Below the pieces are notes generated by a model. The model saw only the letters and a program-made list of their open reading frames with translations. It made no database searches and was not told where the DNA came from. From Planctomycetota bacterium (GTDB taxonomy: Bacteria; Planctomycetota; GCA-002687715; DRQF01): DNA of 16,771 bases. The stretch covers positions 1 to 16,771 of the forward strand of contig WFTN01000180.1 of the NCBI GenBank assembly GCA_015485455.1. The letters run 5' to 3'. Within the stretch, counting starts at the first letter, position 1; each line of letters starts with the position of its first letter. A program made the translations under genes and the position numbers. Positions 1-7,220 of this stretch are shown piece by piece.

Positions 1-15
1 ATGATGGCGTCATGA
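1..15 (+). CDS. Possible 3' end of an upstream gene (partial)
   Basis: Frame 1 reads four codons and then TGA at 13-15. That TGA overlaps the ATG of the lipoprotein gene in an ATGA arrangement, which would fit the last codons of an upstream gene that is translationally coupled to it. Only 15 bases are visible, so nothing about its product can be said and the reading may be chance. Confidence 0.25.
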   Translation: MMAS

Positions 16-521
16 AATGGAAGAACATACTTATTACTGCTTTGCTCTGCTGCTTGCCCAGTTGTATCCAAGTGGACCCTATCAGTGCTGATGATTTGGA
101 TGATTCTGGCGTCGGTTCACGGCTGGATGGCACCGGATCTGGCCACGTCCGTCCCCCTGAGAATTGGCGATATGATTCGATTTTGGAGCGTGACGTTCCG
201 ATTCCCGCCGTTGCTGAATACCCCGAGCTTCCCCTGGAATCCATCAAAAGAGTCAAACGACGGATGACCAAGAGTGAGGTTTTCTCTTTATTGGGGGATC
301 CGGTGCGCGAGGATGTGGAGCTTCAGAATGTGGATAGCGGGGGCAATGACTACAACGCCACCGTCTACACATGGCGGTATTCTGATCAGCGCCACGCTTC
401 TCACCCCTTGTTGCGAGAATTCGTCGTTCGCTTTGCCTGGGTCGACAATGGGCGTTCCTATCCTCAGCGCCCTGAGGTTGTCGGTCCTGACTGGATTGTC
501 ATGAGCTGGGATCTCTATTGA
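12..521 (+). CDS. Predicted lipoprotein with a BamE/SmpA-like motif
   Basis: This 169-residue protein starts MKWKN, followed by a hydrophobic stretch and a lipobox-like LPSC with Cys18. The Pro before Ser is atypical, but Ile at +2 suggests outer-membrane sorting if the Cys is lipidated. Residues 26-60 are acidic and Gly/Pro rich and look disordered. Residues about 84-100 read MTKSEVFSLLGDPVRED, which resembles the (M/T)-x-x-x-V-x-x-LLG-x-P turn of BamE/SmpA/OmlA small lipoproteins; the Tyr/Trp-rich remainder (TVYTWRY, FVVRFAW) would form the beta strands. The ATG may be coupled to an upstream stop at 13-15, since there is no clear Shine-Dalgarno site. The frame is open to the window edge, so the start rests on the signal peptide. 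An OM assembly or envelope-stability role is inference only. Confidence 0.6.
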   Translation: MKWKNILITALLCCLPSCIQVDPISADDLDDSGVGSRLDGTGSGHVRPPENWRYDSILERDVPIPAVAEYPELPLESIKRVKRRMTKSEVFSLLGDPVREDVELQNVDSGGNDYNATVYTWRYSDQRHASHPLLREFVVRFAWVDNGRSYPQRPEVVGPDWIVMSWDLY

Positions 522-542
522 CCATCATTCGCGATTCCCGAC

Positions 543-577
543 AAAAAAAGGACCCCACCGTTGGGTGGAGTCCTTTT
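543..577 (-). terminator. Intrinsic terminator after tRNA-Ala
   Basis: Bases 546-559 pair with 564-577 in a 14-bp stem with one mismatch (C554/A569) and a GTTG loop at 560-563. Read on the minus strand the stem is followed by a run of T (complement of A543-549), the form of a Rho-independent terminator ending the tRNA transcript. Its 3' arm also ends in TTTT on the plus strand, so it may terminate the lipoprotein gene as well. Confidence 0.85.
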
Positions 578-584
578 GAGGGAG

Positions 585-657
<73 letters not shown>

Positions 658-669
658 TCTGAGGCGCGA

Positions 670-698
670 AATATATCAGCAGGTCCGTGGCGCTTCAA
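670..698 (-). promoter_or_regulatory. Sigma70-type promoter of the tRNA-Ala gene
   Basis: On the minus strand TTGAAG (complement of 693-698) is separated by 17 bp from TATATT (complement of 670-675). The start of transcription would lie about 5-8 bases before the tRNA. The stretch just after the -10 box is G+C rich (TCGCGCC), the type of discriminator seen in stringently controlled stable-RNA promoters. That regulation is inferred from sequence alone. Confidence 0.6.
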
Positions 699-761
699 GG
701 CACAGGGTGGATGAAAGTTCATGGCTCCGCCGGATTGCCCCTTAAATGGACTCTCTTTCGC

Positions 762-2357
762 TTAAGAAGCGAAGATACGGATATCCATGTCGGGGAAAAT
801 CGCGTCTTGCCGCTCCCATGATGCCAATTCCTCGACGTTTACCTCATCATTGAGCAGCATGTCTTCCAAGGTGAAGAAACGAAATACATGGTCGCGGAAG
901 CGTTTCTCTGCGTACCAAGTGGATGTTTCCATGGTCAAAATGAAGGGCCAATCGCTGGATTGAGCCAGGAGCAGCTCCCGGGCCATCTGGTGAAGAATGC
1001 GGCGTTGCAATTCTCTGTCAGGCAGAGTTTTCTTGGCCCAGACGACCATGCGCTCTTCCATCTCATGGAGATGGGGCCAAAACCACTGGTTTTTGTCATT
1101 CAACCAGACCTTGTAGAAACCGTCTTCGCCCCAGGAGCAAGGGCCGATTTTGGCCTCATGGATTTCTGCCGACTGCTGGAGGATTTCACTGGGAGTACAG
1201 AGATTGAAGGTGGCATCGTCGGCATGATCCGCCGCCTGTCGAAATACCTCCTCTAAGAACCATGGCCCTTCGTACCACCAGTGGCCGAATAACTCGGTGT
1301 CGAATGGTGCTGTGATGACCACGGGTTTCCCCTGTACTTCATTTTGGTGAGCAATCTGCTGTCCTCGATTGAAAAGGAAATTACCCGCGTGGGTGGCCGC
1401 ACGGGCCTTCGCCAAGGAAGGGGAATAGAGTTCTTTTTCATGAAGGGGCACGTCCCCGGTGATGCGGTGGTATTTCATGCCGATATTGCGGCGCACACCA
1501 TCTTGTTTGAGGAAGGGCAGAATGTAGCGGTAGTCAGCGTCGTAGCCGATGTCTCGATAGAGTTCCCGGTAGTCTGGGTCCCCAGGATAACCGACGATGG
1601 ATGACCAAACTTGTTGGGAACATTCCGAGTCTCGACCGAAAGCAGCTAAACCGGCCGGTGTCTTGACGGGACGAAAGCTCCCGTTTTCAGGGGGTGGTTC
1701 CGCGCCGGTGAGGGCATGGGTGTCCAACACTGTGAAGGCGATTCCCTCGTCCACCAACATGCGATCGATTCCTGGGCCAATAGCACATTCTGGTAGCCAG
1801 AATCCCTTGGGAGCCCCGCCGAAGACATCTTTGTGTAGTTGAACACCCAAGGCAATCTGGGCTTTGGTGGCCGCTTCAGTCCGAAACAGGGGGAGGAAAC
1901 CATGAGTCGCTGCGCTGGCAATGATCTCGATGAGACCTAAGTCCTGGAATCTGCGGAATGCGGCGGAGAGATCTCGGTCACAGGCATGGAAGAAACTAAG
2001 CATTTGCTCAAACCGAAGCTGGTAGTGGCGAGCAGTTTCTAAGCGAAGCCGATCTCCGGCATGCCGTTTGACTTCTAAGCCAGCTAATTTGATTCTCTTC
2101 TCAAGGTAGATCTCGAATTTCGCCATGAGGTCGGAGCATCTCAACATATGCACCAAAGGTGGAGTCATGGAAAATGTGAGTCGGAAAGGAACCTTGTCTA
2201 TCCATAAGTCATTCATGACGAAGAGCAGAGGCAGATAAGTCTCTGTTATGGCCTCAAATAGCCAATCTTCTTCCAGGAAGTCTTCGAAGTCTGGGTGGTG
2301 GACATAGGGAAGGTGGGTGTGAAGGACGATGCACACGGATCCTTGCTTTGGACTCAT
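762..2357 (-). CDS. GH57 (DUF1957) 1,4-alpha-glucan branching enzyme
   Basis: This 531-residue protein is the GH57 type of glycogen branching enzyme, which cuts an alpha-1,4-glucan and rejoins it in alpha-1,6 linkage. Motif 1 is HTHLPY (residues 13-18). The nucleophile motif GFWLPEC places Glu190, and the acid/base motif FDTELFGHWW places Asp353, both close to the positions known in Thermus and Thermococcus enzymes. A Trp-rich helical C-terminal region (QSSDWPF, 466-472) is also typical. The reading frame extends 93 bases further into glgA, but the ATG at 2357 overlaps the glgA stop as ATGA and gives the expected N terminus. Translation is therefore probably coupled to glgA. Pure amylase or 4-alpha-glucanotransferase activity is possible for GH57, but the motifs and context favour branching. 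No GH13 GlgB is in the window, so this may be the cell's main branching enzyme. Confidence 0.9.
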   Translation of the reverse strand: MSPKQGSVCIVLHTHLPYVHHPDFEDFLEEDWLFEAITETYLPLLFVMNDLWIDKVPFRLTFSMTPPLVHMLRCSDLMAKFEIYLEKRIKLAGLEVKRHAGDRLRLETARHYQLRFEQMLSFFHACDRDLSAAFRRFQDLGLIEIIASAATHGFLPLFRTEAATKAQIALGVQLHKDVFGGAPKGFWLPECAIGPGIDRMLVDEGIAFTVLDTHALTGAEPPPENGSFRPVKTPAGLAAFGRDSECSQQVWSSIVGYPGDPDYRELYRDIGYDADYRYILPFLKQDGVRRNIGMKYHRITGDVPLHEKELYSPSLAKARAATHAGNFLFNRGQQIAHQNEVQGKPVVITAPFDTELFGHWWYEGPWFLEEVFRQAADHADDATFNLCTPSEILQQSAEIHEAKIGPCSWGEDGFYKVWLNDKNQWFWPHLHEMEERMVVWAKKTLPDRELQRRILHQMARELLLAQSSDWPFILTMETSTWYAEKRFRDHVFRFFTLEDMLLNDEVNVEELASWERQDAIFPDMDIRIFAS

Positions 2358-4252
2358 CCTAGGGGCACCATTTTCTTTGGGGTTTGAATTGTGTTGGATC
2401 CCAGGATGACGCATCGGGGGAAATCTGTGGTCTGCATCAAGAGTTCGCAACGATAGCGCTGATTGGGATCAACGGTGATAAACCAATTCTTGGCCATGCC
2501 TTCGACTTCGATTTCCCAGGAGAAATGCGTGTCCAGGTTTTCGATTCTCAGAGTCCAGGTCGATTCCCACTTCTGGCTTTCAGAAAGGGAATCCAAGATG
2601 GCCTTACCTCGAGGTCCTTGGACTTCCCAATAGGCCCAAATGGTCTCAGGGTCTTTGAGCATCAAGCGCAAGGTGTCTTTGTGGTAGTAAACCGGGATTT
2701 GTGCCTGCTCTTCTGGCAGGGTTGCAGTAGGTTCCAAGCGCATATGAGACAGTAATTCTGTTTCTCTTTCTCGATTGAGGCGCATGGCAATGGCCTCTTC
2801 GTAAACCCGCAAGTATGCAGAGGCACTTTCGTCCCAGCCCCAATCTTGAGCCATGGCGTTTTGGACCAAGCGTCTCCAGCTACCACTTCTTCGAAACAAA
2901 GTGAGGGCCCGTTTGGTGATGTCGGTGAATGCCTCAGCACTGGCCTTCGAAAAGACAAACCCCGTGGCTTCTTTCAGATTGCCCCCTTCGTAGGCGACAA
3001 CCGTGTCGGCCAAACCACCCGTTTCGCGAACGATAGGAATTGTGCCGTAGCGCTGGGAGATCATTTGATTGAGTCCGCAAGGCTCATAGCGAGATGGCAT
3101 GAGGAAGATGTCAGAACCCGCTTCGATTAAGTGGGCCAAAGCCGGGTCGAACTTAAGAGCAACTCCTACCCGGCCAGGGTACTTCTTTGCGGTTTCCGTG
3201 ACCGCCAACTCGACGTCCTTGTCCCCTTGGCCTAAGATCACTAACCGAAGGTCCTTTCGCCTGGCGAAAAGGGCAGGGAGGGCATCTAAGATGATGTCGA
3301 TGCCCTTTTGCCATGTGAGCCTGGCAACAACCGCTAAGAGAGGGCCAGAACTGGGGTCCAAGGCGAAGGCTTCCAGAAGGGCTTTCTTGTTGGCTTTTTT
3401 GCCTTCCATGTTATTGGCGTCAAAGTGATGGGGGATGAGTGTGTCATGGGCCGGATCCCACTCTTGGCTATCCAGGCCATTGGGAATGCCGTGGAAGTGC
3501 TCGGCTCGCGCTTCAAAAATGGCTTCCAGCCCTTTTCCTTGATCTGGGCTCTTGAGCTCCGTTGCATAACGTTTGGAAACGGTGGTGACCCGTTCTGCAA
3601 AGATGGTTCCAGCCTTCAAAAGGTTGATATCTCCTCCCTGAAGCAGGTACCAGTCGCTGAGCAGATCTGTTCTCAATCCGCTTCTGCGGTAGTCGTCTGT
3701 GGACATACGGCCTTGAAAAGCGGCGTTATGAATCGTCAGGACGCAAGCCGTATCAGCGCAATCTTCGTCGAAGTAATGTTCTGAACGGTAAAGGGCAGGC
3801 ACTAAAGCGCTATGCCAATCGTGAACGTGAAGGAGGTTGGGCTTAAAGCTCATGCGCTCGCAGGCATGGCGAATAGCCGCGCTGAAGTAAAGCCAACGCA
3901 GGTCACCGAGGCCGGTGGGTCCTAGCTCATTGCCATAGATAGCATCCTCAATCTCGAAGAAGTCTGGGGCCTCGATGAGGAAAACCGGGACGTCCCGGGG
4001 GTCCGTGTCCATAGCTAAAAGGTTAAATGGGCGGTTTTCACCAGCGAATGCGAAGGGGATACTCTGAGCAACGGTTTTCAGATGCCCCAGCGACTCTCGC
4101 ATATGAGAATAGAGGGGCGTGATGATCCGCACATCGACTTGGAGTGATTTAAGAGCTTTCGTGAGGCCAGCAGATACTTCACCTAATCCACCAACCTTGG
4201 AGTAGGGCGAAAGCTCAGGCGTGACAAAAAGCACCCGTGTATTGTCGGTCAT
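2354..4252 (-). CDS. glgA: Glycogen synthase (GT5) with C-terminal DUF4912-like domain
   Basis: ADP-glucose:glycogen glucosyltransferase elongates alpha-1,4-glucan chains in the cytoplasm. The N-terminal GT5 domain starts VLFVTPELSP and carries KVGGLGEV, with Lys19 for ADP-glucose binding. The VHDWHSALV region lies near 143-151, and the nucleotide-binding domain has SRYEPCGL with catalytic Glu390 and TGGLADTV. The catalytic part ends near residue 485. About 145 further residues follow, including YHKDTLRLMLKDPETIWAYWEV (split as YHKDTLRLML then KDPETIWAYWEV), the hallmark of DUF4912, so the protein (632 residues) is much longer than the usual 480. The first ATG (4264) would give MGNH plus this sequence, but the ATG at 4252 has GGGA six bases upstream and fits the putative promoter better. 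The stop overlaps the GH57 start by 4 bp. A carbohydrate-binding role for the extra domain is inference. Confidence 0.93.
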   Translation of the reverse strand: MTDNTRVLFVTPELSPYSKVGGLGEVSAGLTKALKSLQVDVRIITPLYSHMRESLGHLKTVAQSIPFAFAGENRPFNLLAMDTDPRDVPVFLIEAPDFFEIEDAIYGNELGPTGLGDLRWLYFSAAIRHACERMSFKPNLLHVHDWHSALVPALYRSEHYFDEDCADTACVLTIHNAAFQGRMSTDDYRRSGLRTDLLSDWYLLQGGDINLLKAGTIFAERVTTVSKRYATELKSPDQGKGLEAIFEARAEHFHGIPNGLDSQEWDPAHDTLIPHHFDANNMEGKKANKKALLEAFALDPSSGPLLAVVARLTWQKGIDIILDALPALFARRKDLRLVILGQGDKDVELAVTETAKKYPGRVGVALKFDPALAHLIEAGSDIFLMPSRYEPCGLNQMISQRYGTIPIVRETGGLADTVVAYEGGNLKEATGFVFSKASAEAFTDITKRALTLFRRSGSWRRLVQNAMAQDWGWDESASAYLRVYEEAIAMRLNRERETELLSHMRLEPTATLPEEQAQIPVYYHKDTLRLMLKDPETIWAYWEVQGPRGKAILDSLSESQKWESTWTLRIENLDTHFSWEIEVEGMAKNWFITVDPNQRYRCELLMQTTDFPRCVILGSNTIQTPKKMVPLG

Positions 4253-4277
4253 ATGATTTCCCATGGAACAGTGGGAT

Positions 4278-4305
4278 AAGATAACCCTCGCTGAGGATTT
4301 GTGAA
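4278..4305 (-). promoter_or_regulatory. Candidate promoter of the glgA-GH57 operon
   Basis: On the minus strand TTCACA (complement of 4300-4305) lies 16 bp from TATCTT (complement of 4278-4283). Transcription would begin near 4271, leaving only about 7 bases before the ATG at 4264 but about 19 before the ATG at 4252, which has a Shine-Dalgarno site. This supports the second start. The -10 match is 4 of 6, so the call is moderate. Confidence 0.4.
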
Positions 4306-4378
4306 ACCCAGGAAATGTCAGAAGTTCAATCTCTCCCTTCTGAGTTGGTGAAGAACGGGAATAAAGTCAAGCTGGTGG

Positions 4379-4407
4379 TTGGGAGGGCGCTGGCAGACAA
4401 ATAGAAT
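4379..4407 (+). promoter_or_regulatory. Candidate promoter of the lysine-tailed ATP-grasp gene
   Basis: TTGGGA (4379-4384) is followed after 17 bp by TAGAAT (4402-4407). The predicted transcription start near 4414 falls inside the hairpin at 4411-4425, leaving a leader of about 85 bases before the ATG at 4501. Confidence 0.4.
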
Positions 4408-4410
4408 TCA

Positions 4411-4425
4411 CCACCTCGGGGGTGG
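4411..4425 (+). other. Short G+C-rich hairpin at the predicted 5' end of a leader
   Basis: CCACC (4411-4415) and GGTGG (4421-4425) form a 5-bp G+C stem around TCGGG. There is no T tract, so it is not a terminator. It sits where the ATP-grasp transcript should begin and could be a 5' stabilising stem or a protein-binding dyad between the two divergent promoters. The rest of the 4253-4500 intergenic stretch shows nothing I can name. Confidence 0.3.
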
Positions 4426-4500
4426 AGATACCCTCAACTCATACAAAACAAGGGGTCGGGTTGCTGCAGCCTGAACTCATGATTTCCAAAGGTGAATGTG

Positions 4501-5583
4501 ATGAAAATTGGATTGCTGGTCGGTCGGGAAGAGTCTTTTCCCAAGGTGTTCTTAGAACGAATCGCGGATCTTGGCCGGGATGATGTGACGGCGGAGATGA
4601 TCGAATTGGGCGGAACTCGCCATGATGCTTTGGCTGACTACGATGTCATTATCGATCGTATCTCCCATGACGTGCCTTACTACAAATTGGCACTCAAGCA
4701 GGCCCAACTGGCGGGTACACGGGTGATCAATAATCCATTTTGGACAACTGCCGACGATAAATTCTTCGGCTATGCCTTAGCGGATCGTTTGGGACTTGCC
4801 ATTCCCAGAACTGTGCTTTTGCCCAATAAGGACCACAGCGATGATGTGGCTCCTGAAACCTTGCGCAACCTCATGTACCCCATCCCTTGGGAAGAGCATG
4901 TGGAGTGGGTGGGCCTTCCTGCGTTTCTCAAACCTGCCACCGGCGGGGGATGGAAGCAAGTGGACCAAGTGCACAGCGTTGAAGAACTGATTCATCGCTA
5001 TGACCAGTCCGGCACAGAGACCATGGTGATGCAACAAGCCGTCGACTTCGACCGCTACATTCGATGCTTCTGCTTCGGCGGCAAAGATGTGATCATCACC
5101 CGCTATGACGTCGAGAATCGTTGTTACCTGCCGTTGGATGATGATTATCTGACAAAAGCTGAGACCAAGCGCGTCATCAAGGATTGTCGCAATATCAACA
5201 AAGGCCTGGGTTATGACATCAACACAGTCGAGTTCGCCTTCGAAGACGGTGTTCCTTACGCTATCGACTTCACCAACTTCGCTCCCGACATGGAGTATTG
5301 GTCGGTGACCCCCGTCTACTTCGATCGCATTATGGATGCCGTCGTCAAGTTGGCTTTGGAATCTGGCAAGGTGAAATACAAGTCTTTGACTTCGGACGCC
5401 TTTGTTGCCGGGGGCATTCCTCTACCCAAGAAACGAGCTAAGAAGAAATCAACAAAGTCTTCGACCAAGAAGGCAGCAGTCAAGAAGAGCGCCAAGAAAA
5501 AAGTAACCACGAAGAAGAAAGCATCGACTAAGAAAAAGACCGTTGCAAAGAAGAAGTCGAAAAGAAAAAGCGCCGCTAAGTAG
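4501..5583 (+). CDS. RimK-like ATP-grasp ligase with lysine-rich C-terminal tail
   Basis: This is a 360-residue ATP-grasp protein. Such enzymes activate a carboxylate as acyl phosphate and join it to an amine; the substrates here are unknown. MKIGLLVGREESFP begins a pre-ATP-grasp fold. Residues 84-90 (ADDKFFG) carry the first ATP-binding Lys. AFLKPATGGGWK (141-152) is the glycine-rich loop, and NTVEFAFEDG with AIDFTNFAPD (241-263) supplies the metal-binding acidic residues and Asn. Residues 310-360 are a low-complexity tail of Lys, Ala, Ser and Thr (25 Lys in 51 by my count), like histone H1/AlgP tails, suggesting binding to nucleic acid or a polyanion. Although GTG at 4492 is open, the ATG at 4501 has AAAGGTGA six bases upstream and a cleaner N terminus. 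The gene is divergent from glgA and converges on the RNase gene. The presence of two other ligases nearby suggests a shared pathway. Confidence 0.85.
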   Translation: MKIGLLVGREESFPKVFLERIADLGRDDVTAEMIELGGTRHDALADYDVIIDRISHDVPYYKLALKQAQLAGTRVINNPFWTTADDKFFGYALADRLGLAIPRTVLLPNKDHSDDVAPETLRNLMYPIPWEEHVEWVGLPAFLKPATGGGWKQVDQVHSVEELIHRYDQSGTETMVMQQAVDFDRYIRCFCFGGKDVIITRYDVENRCYLPLDDDYLTKAETKRVIKDCRNINKGLGYDINTVEFAFEDGVPYAIDFTNFAPDMEYWSVTPVYFDRIMDAVVKLALESGKVKYKSLTSDAFVAGGIPLPKKRAKKKSTKSSTKKAAVKKSAKKKVTTKKKASTKKKTVAKKKSKRKSAAK

Positions 5584-5596
5584 CCAAGTCGGCGGA

Positions 5597-5634
5597 CGAA
5601 GGGAAGGTCCGGTTAGTGTGGACCTTTCCCTTCG
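5597..5634. terminator. Terminator-like hairpin between convergent genes
   Basis: CGAAGGGAAGGTCC (5597-5610) pairs with GGACCTTTCCCTTCG (5620-5634), a 14-bp stem with a one-base bulge and loop GGTTAGTGT. It lies 14 bases after the ATP-grasp stop and 57 bases beyond the RNase stop. The T tract is poor (ATTT), so termination on the plus strand may be partial or the hairpin may protect the 3' end. Confidence 0.6.
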
Positions 5635-5690
5635 ATTTGAACACCGATGGCTCTTACTCTCCTGAATAGGTCCATTGGCTTGTTCGTTTT

Positions 5691-7118
5691 CTAATCCTCA
5701 AGGACAATGGTTGAGAATAATTTGGCAATCTCAACGTTCTTGTGGCCTTCATCTTCTAGCTTTTCCTTTAGGGGGAGGCTTTGAGTTTCTTCTCCGTGAA
5801 TCAGGATGACTTTCTTGAGTGTATCCTTCAGGTGCTCTAAAGAGTGGATGATGCCAGCTTGGTCACCATGGGCGGAGAATCCATTCATTGTTACCACCCC
5901 TGCATTGAGTTCGTACTCTTGGCCGAAGATGCGGATGTTCTTTTCTTTCTTTCGTATGCGCCGCCCCAAGGTGTGCTCCGCCATGTAGCCAACGATGCAA
6001 ATGACGTTCTTTGGGTCTTCAACAGTTCGTTTGAGATGGTGGAGGATACGACCCGCTTCGCACATGCCCGAAGACGTGATGATGATCATGGGATTTGGCA
6101 TGTCATTGAGTGCCTTCGATTCGTCGACAGACTCGACGTAATGGAAGTTGCTCATGCGGTCTTCGTCTTCCTTCTTTAGAAAAGCCAGAGTTTCTTTATC
6201 GAAACACTCAGGATGATTGAAGTAAACCTTGGTTGCCTTTTTCGATAAGGGGCTGTCGACGTAGGTCGGGATTGGCTCGATTTCCCCACGAGAGAAAATG
6301 CTTTGCAGGAAGTAGATGATGTTTTGCGTCCTGCCCACGGAGAAAGCCGGGATGATGAGACGACCTCCCCGTTTCTTGGTCTCTTTGAGTACTTCAACGA
6401 GCTGCGCTTCCATGTCGCCGATCGGTTCGTGGAGACGGTCGCCGTAGGTGCTTTCTGTGAGTATGTATTCGCAGGGAGGATAGGGAACTGGATCTCGGAG
6501 AATGGGCATATTCGGCCGCCCCAAATCACCGCTGAACACGACGCGCACGTCTTTCTTGCCAGGGCGTTTGATGGTCACATGGGCTGAGGCAGACCCAATG
6601 ATGTGTCCTTGGTCGGTCAGCTGGACTGTGATTCCTGGAGCAACATCAAATTCCTGATCGTAGGACACAGGGAAGAAAAAAGAGTCGCAAGCCTCGGCGT
6701 CTTTGACAGTGTAAATGGGCTCGACCAAATTCTTCGGTGTTTTCTTGCCTTCTTTGCGGGCATGGCTCTTGCGTTTCTTGTTCAGATGCTCAGCGTCACG
6801 CTCTTGAATGTTACCACTATCTCTGAGCATGATTTTGGCTAGGTCTGCGGTTGCGCGGGTGCAATAGATGTGGCCTTCGAAACCTTCACGGATCAAAATA
6901 GGCAAGGCCCCACTGTGATCGATGTGAGCATGGGTGAGGACCATATTGTAAATAGTTTTGGGATCAATTGGAAAAGCAGAGTTGCGTTCGCGACTCTCTT
7001 GTCTGCGCCCTTGGAACATACCGCAATCGAAGAGGATTTTGGTGCCATCGACGTCCAGAACGTGCCGGGAACCAGTGACTCCCTGGGCCGCTCCATAAAA
7101 TGTGATTGAAATACTCAT
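5691..7118 (-). CDS. Beta-CASP metallo-beta-lactamase RNase (CPSF73-like)
   Basis: This 475-residue protein has a metallo-beta-lactamase core plus beta-CASP domain, the family of RNA-processing nucleases related to CPSF73/YSH1. After ITFYGAAQGVTGSRHVL it carries the zinc motif LTHAHIDHSG (His63, His65, Asp67, His68), later QGHIIGSAS and SGDLG (further metal ligands), then the beta-CASP motifs ESTYGDR, PAFSVGRTQ, SSGMCEAGR, GFSAHGDQ and ILIHGE. It lacks a C-terminal RNase J domain and any KH domain. A GTG at 7136 is in frame, but the ATG at 7118 gives the conserved N terminus and lies directly at the predicted transcription start, so the mRNA is probably leaderless. RNA decay or 3' processing is the family role; specific targets are unknown. 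Its place beside the ligase operon may be incidental. Confidence 0.92.
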   Translation of the reverse strand: MSISITFYGAAQGVTGSRHVLDVDGTKILFDCGMFQGRRQESRERNSAFPIDPKTIYNMVLTHAHIDHSGALPILIREGFEGHIYCTRATADLAKIMLRDSGNIQERDAEHLNKKRKSHARKEGKKTPKNLVEPIYTVKDAEACDSFFFPVSYDQEFDVAPGITVQLTDQGHIIGSASAHVTIKRPGKKDVRVVFSGDLGRPNMPILRDPVPYPPCEYILTESTYGDRLHEPIGDMEAQLVEVLKETKKRGGRLIIPAFSVGRTQNIIYFLQSIFSRGEIEPIPTYVDSPLSKKATKVYFNHPECFDKETLAFLKKEDEDRMSNFHYVESVDESKALNDMPNPMIIITSSGMCEAGRILHHLKRTVEDPKNVICIVGYMAEHTLGRRIRKKEKNIRIFGQEYELNAGVVTMNGFSAHGDQAGIIHSLEHLKDTLKKVILIHGEETQSLPLKEKLEDEGHKNVEIAKLFSTIVLED

Positions 7119-7124
7119 ACGAGG

Positions 7125-7152
7125 ATTATCAAGCACCTCATGTTTTTGTCAA
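7125..7152 (-). promoter_or_regulatory. Strong sigma70 promoter of the RNase gene, giving a leaderless mRNA
   Basis: On the minus strand a perfect TTGACA (complement of 7147-7152) is followed after 16 bp by GATAAT (complement of 7125-7130). Only six bases separate the -10 box from the ATG at 7118, so transcription should start on the A of that ATG. This matches the absence of a Shine-Dalgarno sequence there and makes the upstream GTG at 7136 unlikely. Confidence 0.65.
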
Positions 7153-7161
7153 CGTGGTAGA

Positions 7162-7189
7162 TTTACAGCTTGGCCCCAATGTGGATAAT
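7162..7189 (+). promoter_or_regulatory. Sigma70 promoter of the permuted ATP-grasp/GCS2 operon
   Basis: TTTACA (7162-7167) and GATAAT (7184-7189) are separated by 16 bp, each one base from consensus. It is back to back with the RNase promoter: the two -35 boxes are 9 bp apart, and both promoters have a 16-bp spacer and a GATAAT -10 box. Transcription near 7196 would place a GGGAG ribosome site (7209-7213) in a short leader. Confidence 0.55.
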
Positions 7190-7220
7190 AACGCCTCGTA
7201 CTTTTATCGGGAGAATTCCA

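Noticed and set aside
759..771. CGCTT-AAG-AAGCG stem at the GH57 stop codon
   Set aside because: Only five pairs and no T tract on the minus strand, so not supported as a terminator.
2358..2450. Upstream extension of the GH57 reading frame
   Set aside because: It lies inside the end of glgA; the ATG at 2357 overlaps the glgA stop and gives the family's normal N terminus.
4479..4586. Short ATG frame overlapping the start of the lysine-tailed ATP-grasp gene
   Set aside because: Out of frame with the real gene, no ribosome site, and no recognisable attenuator features.
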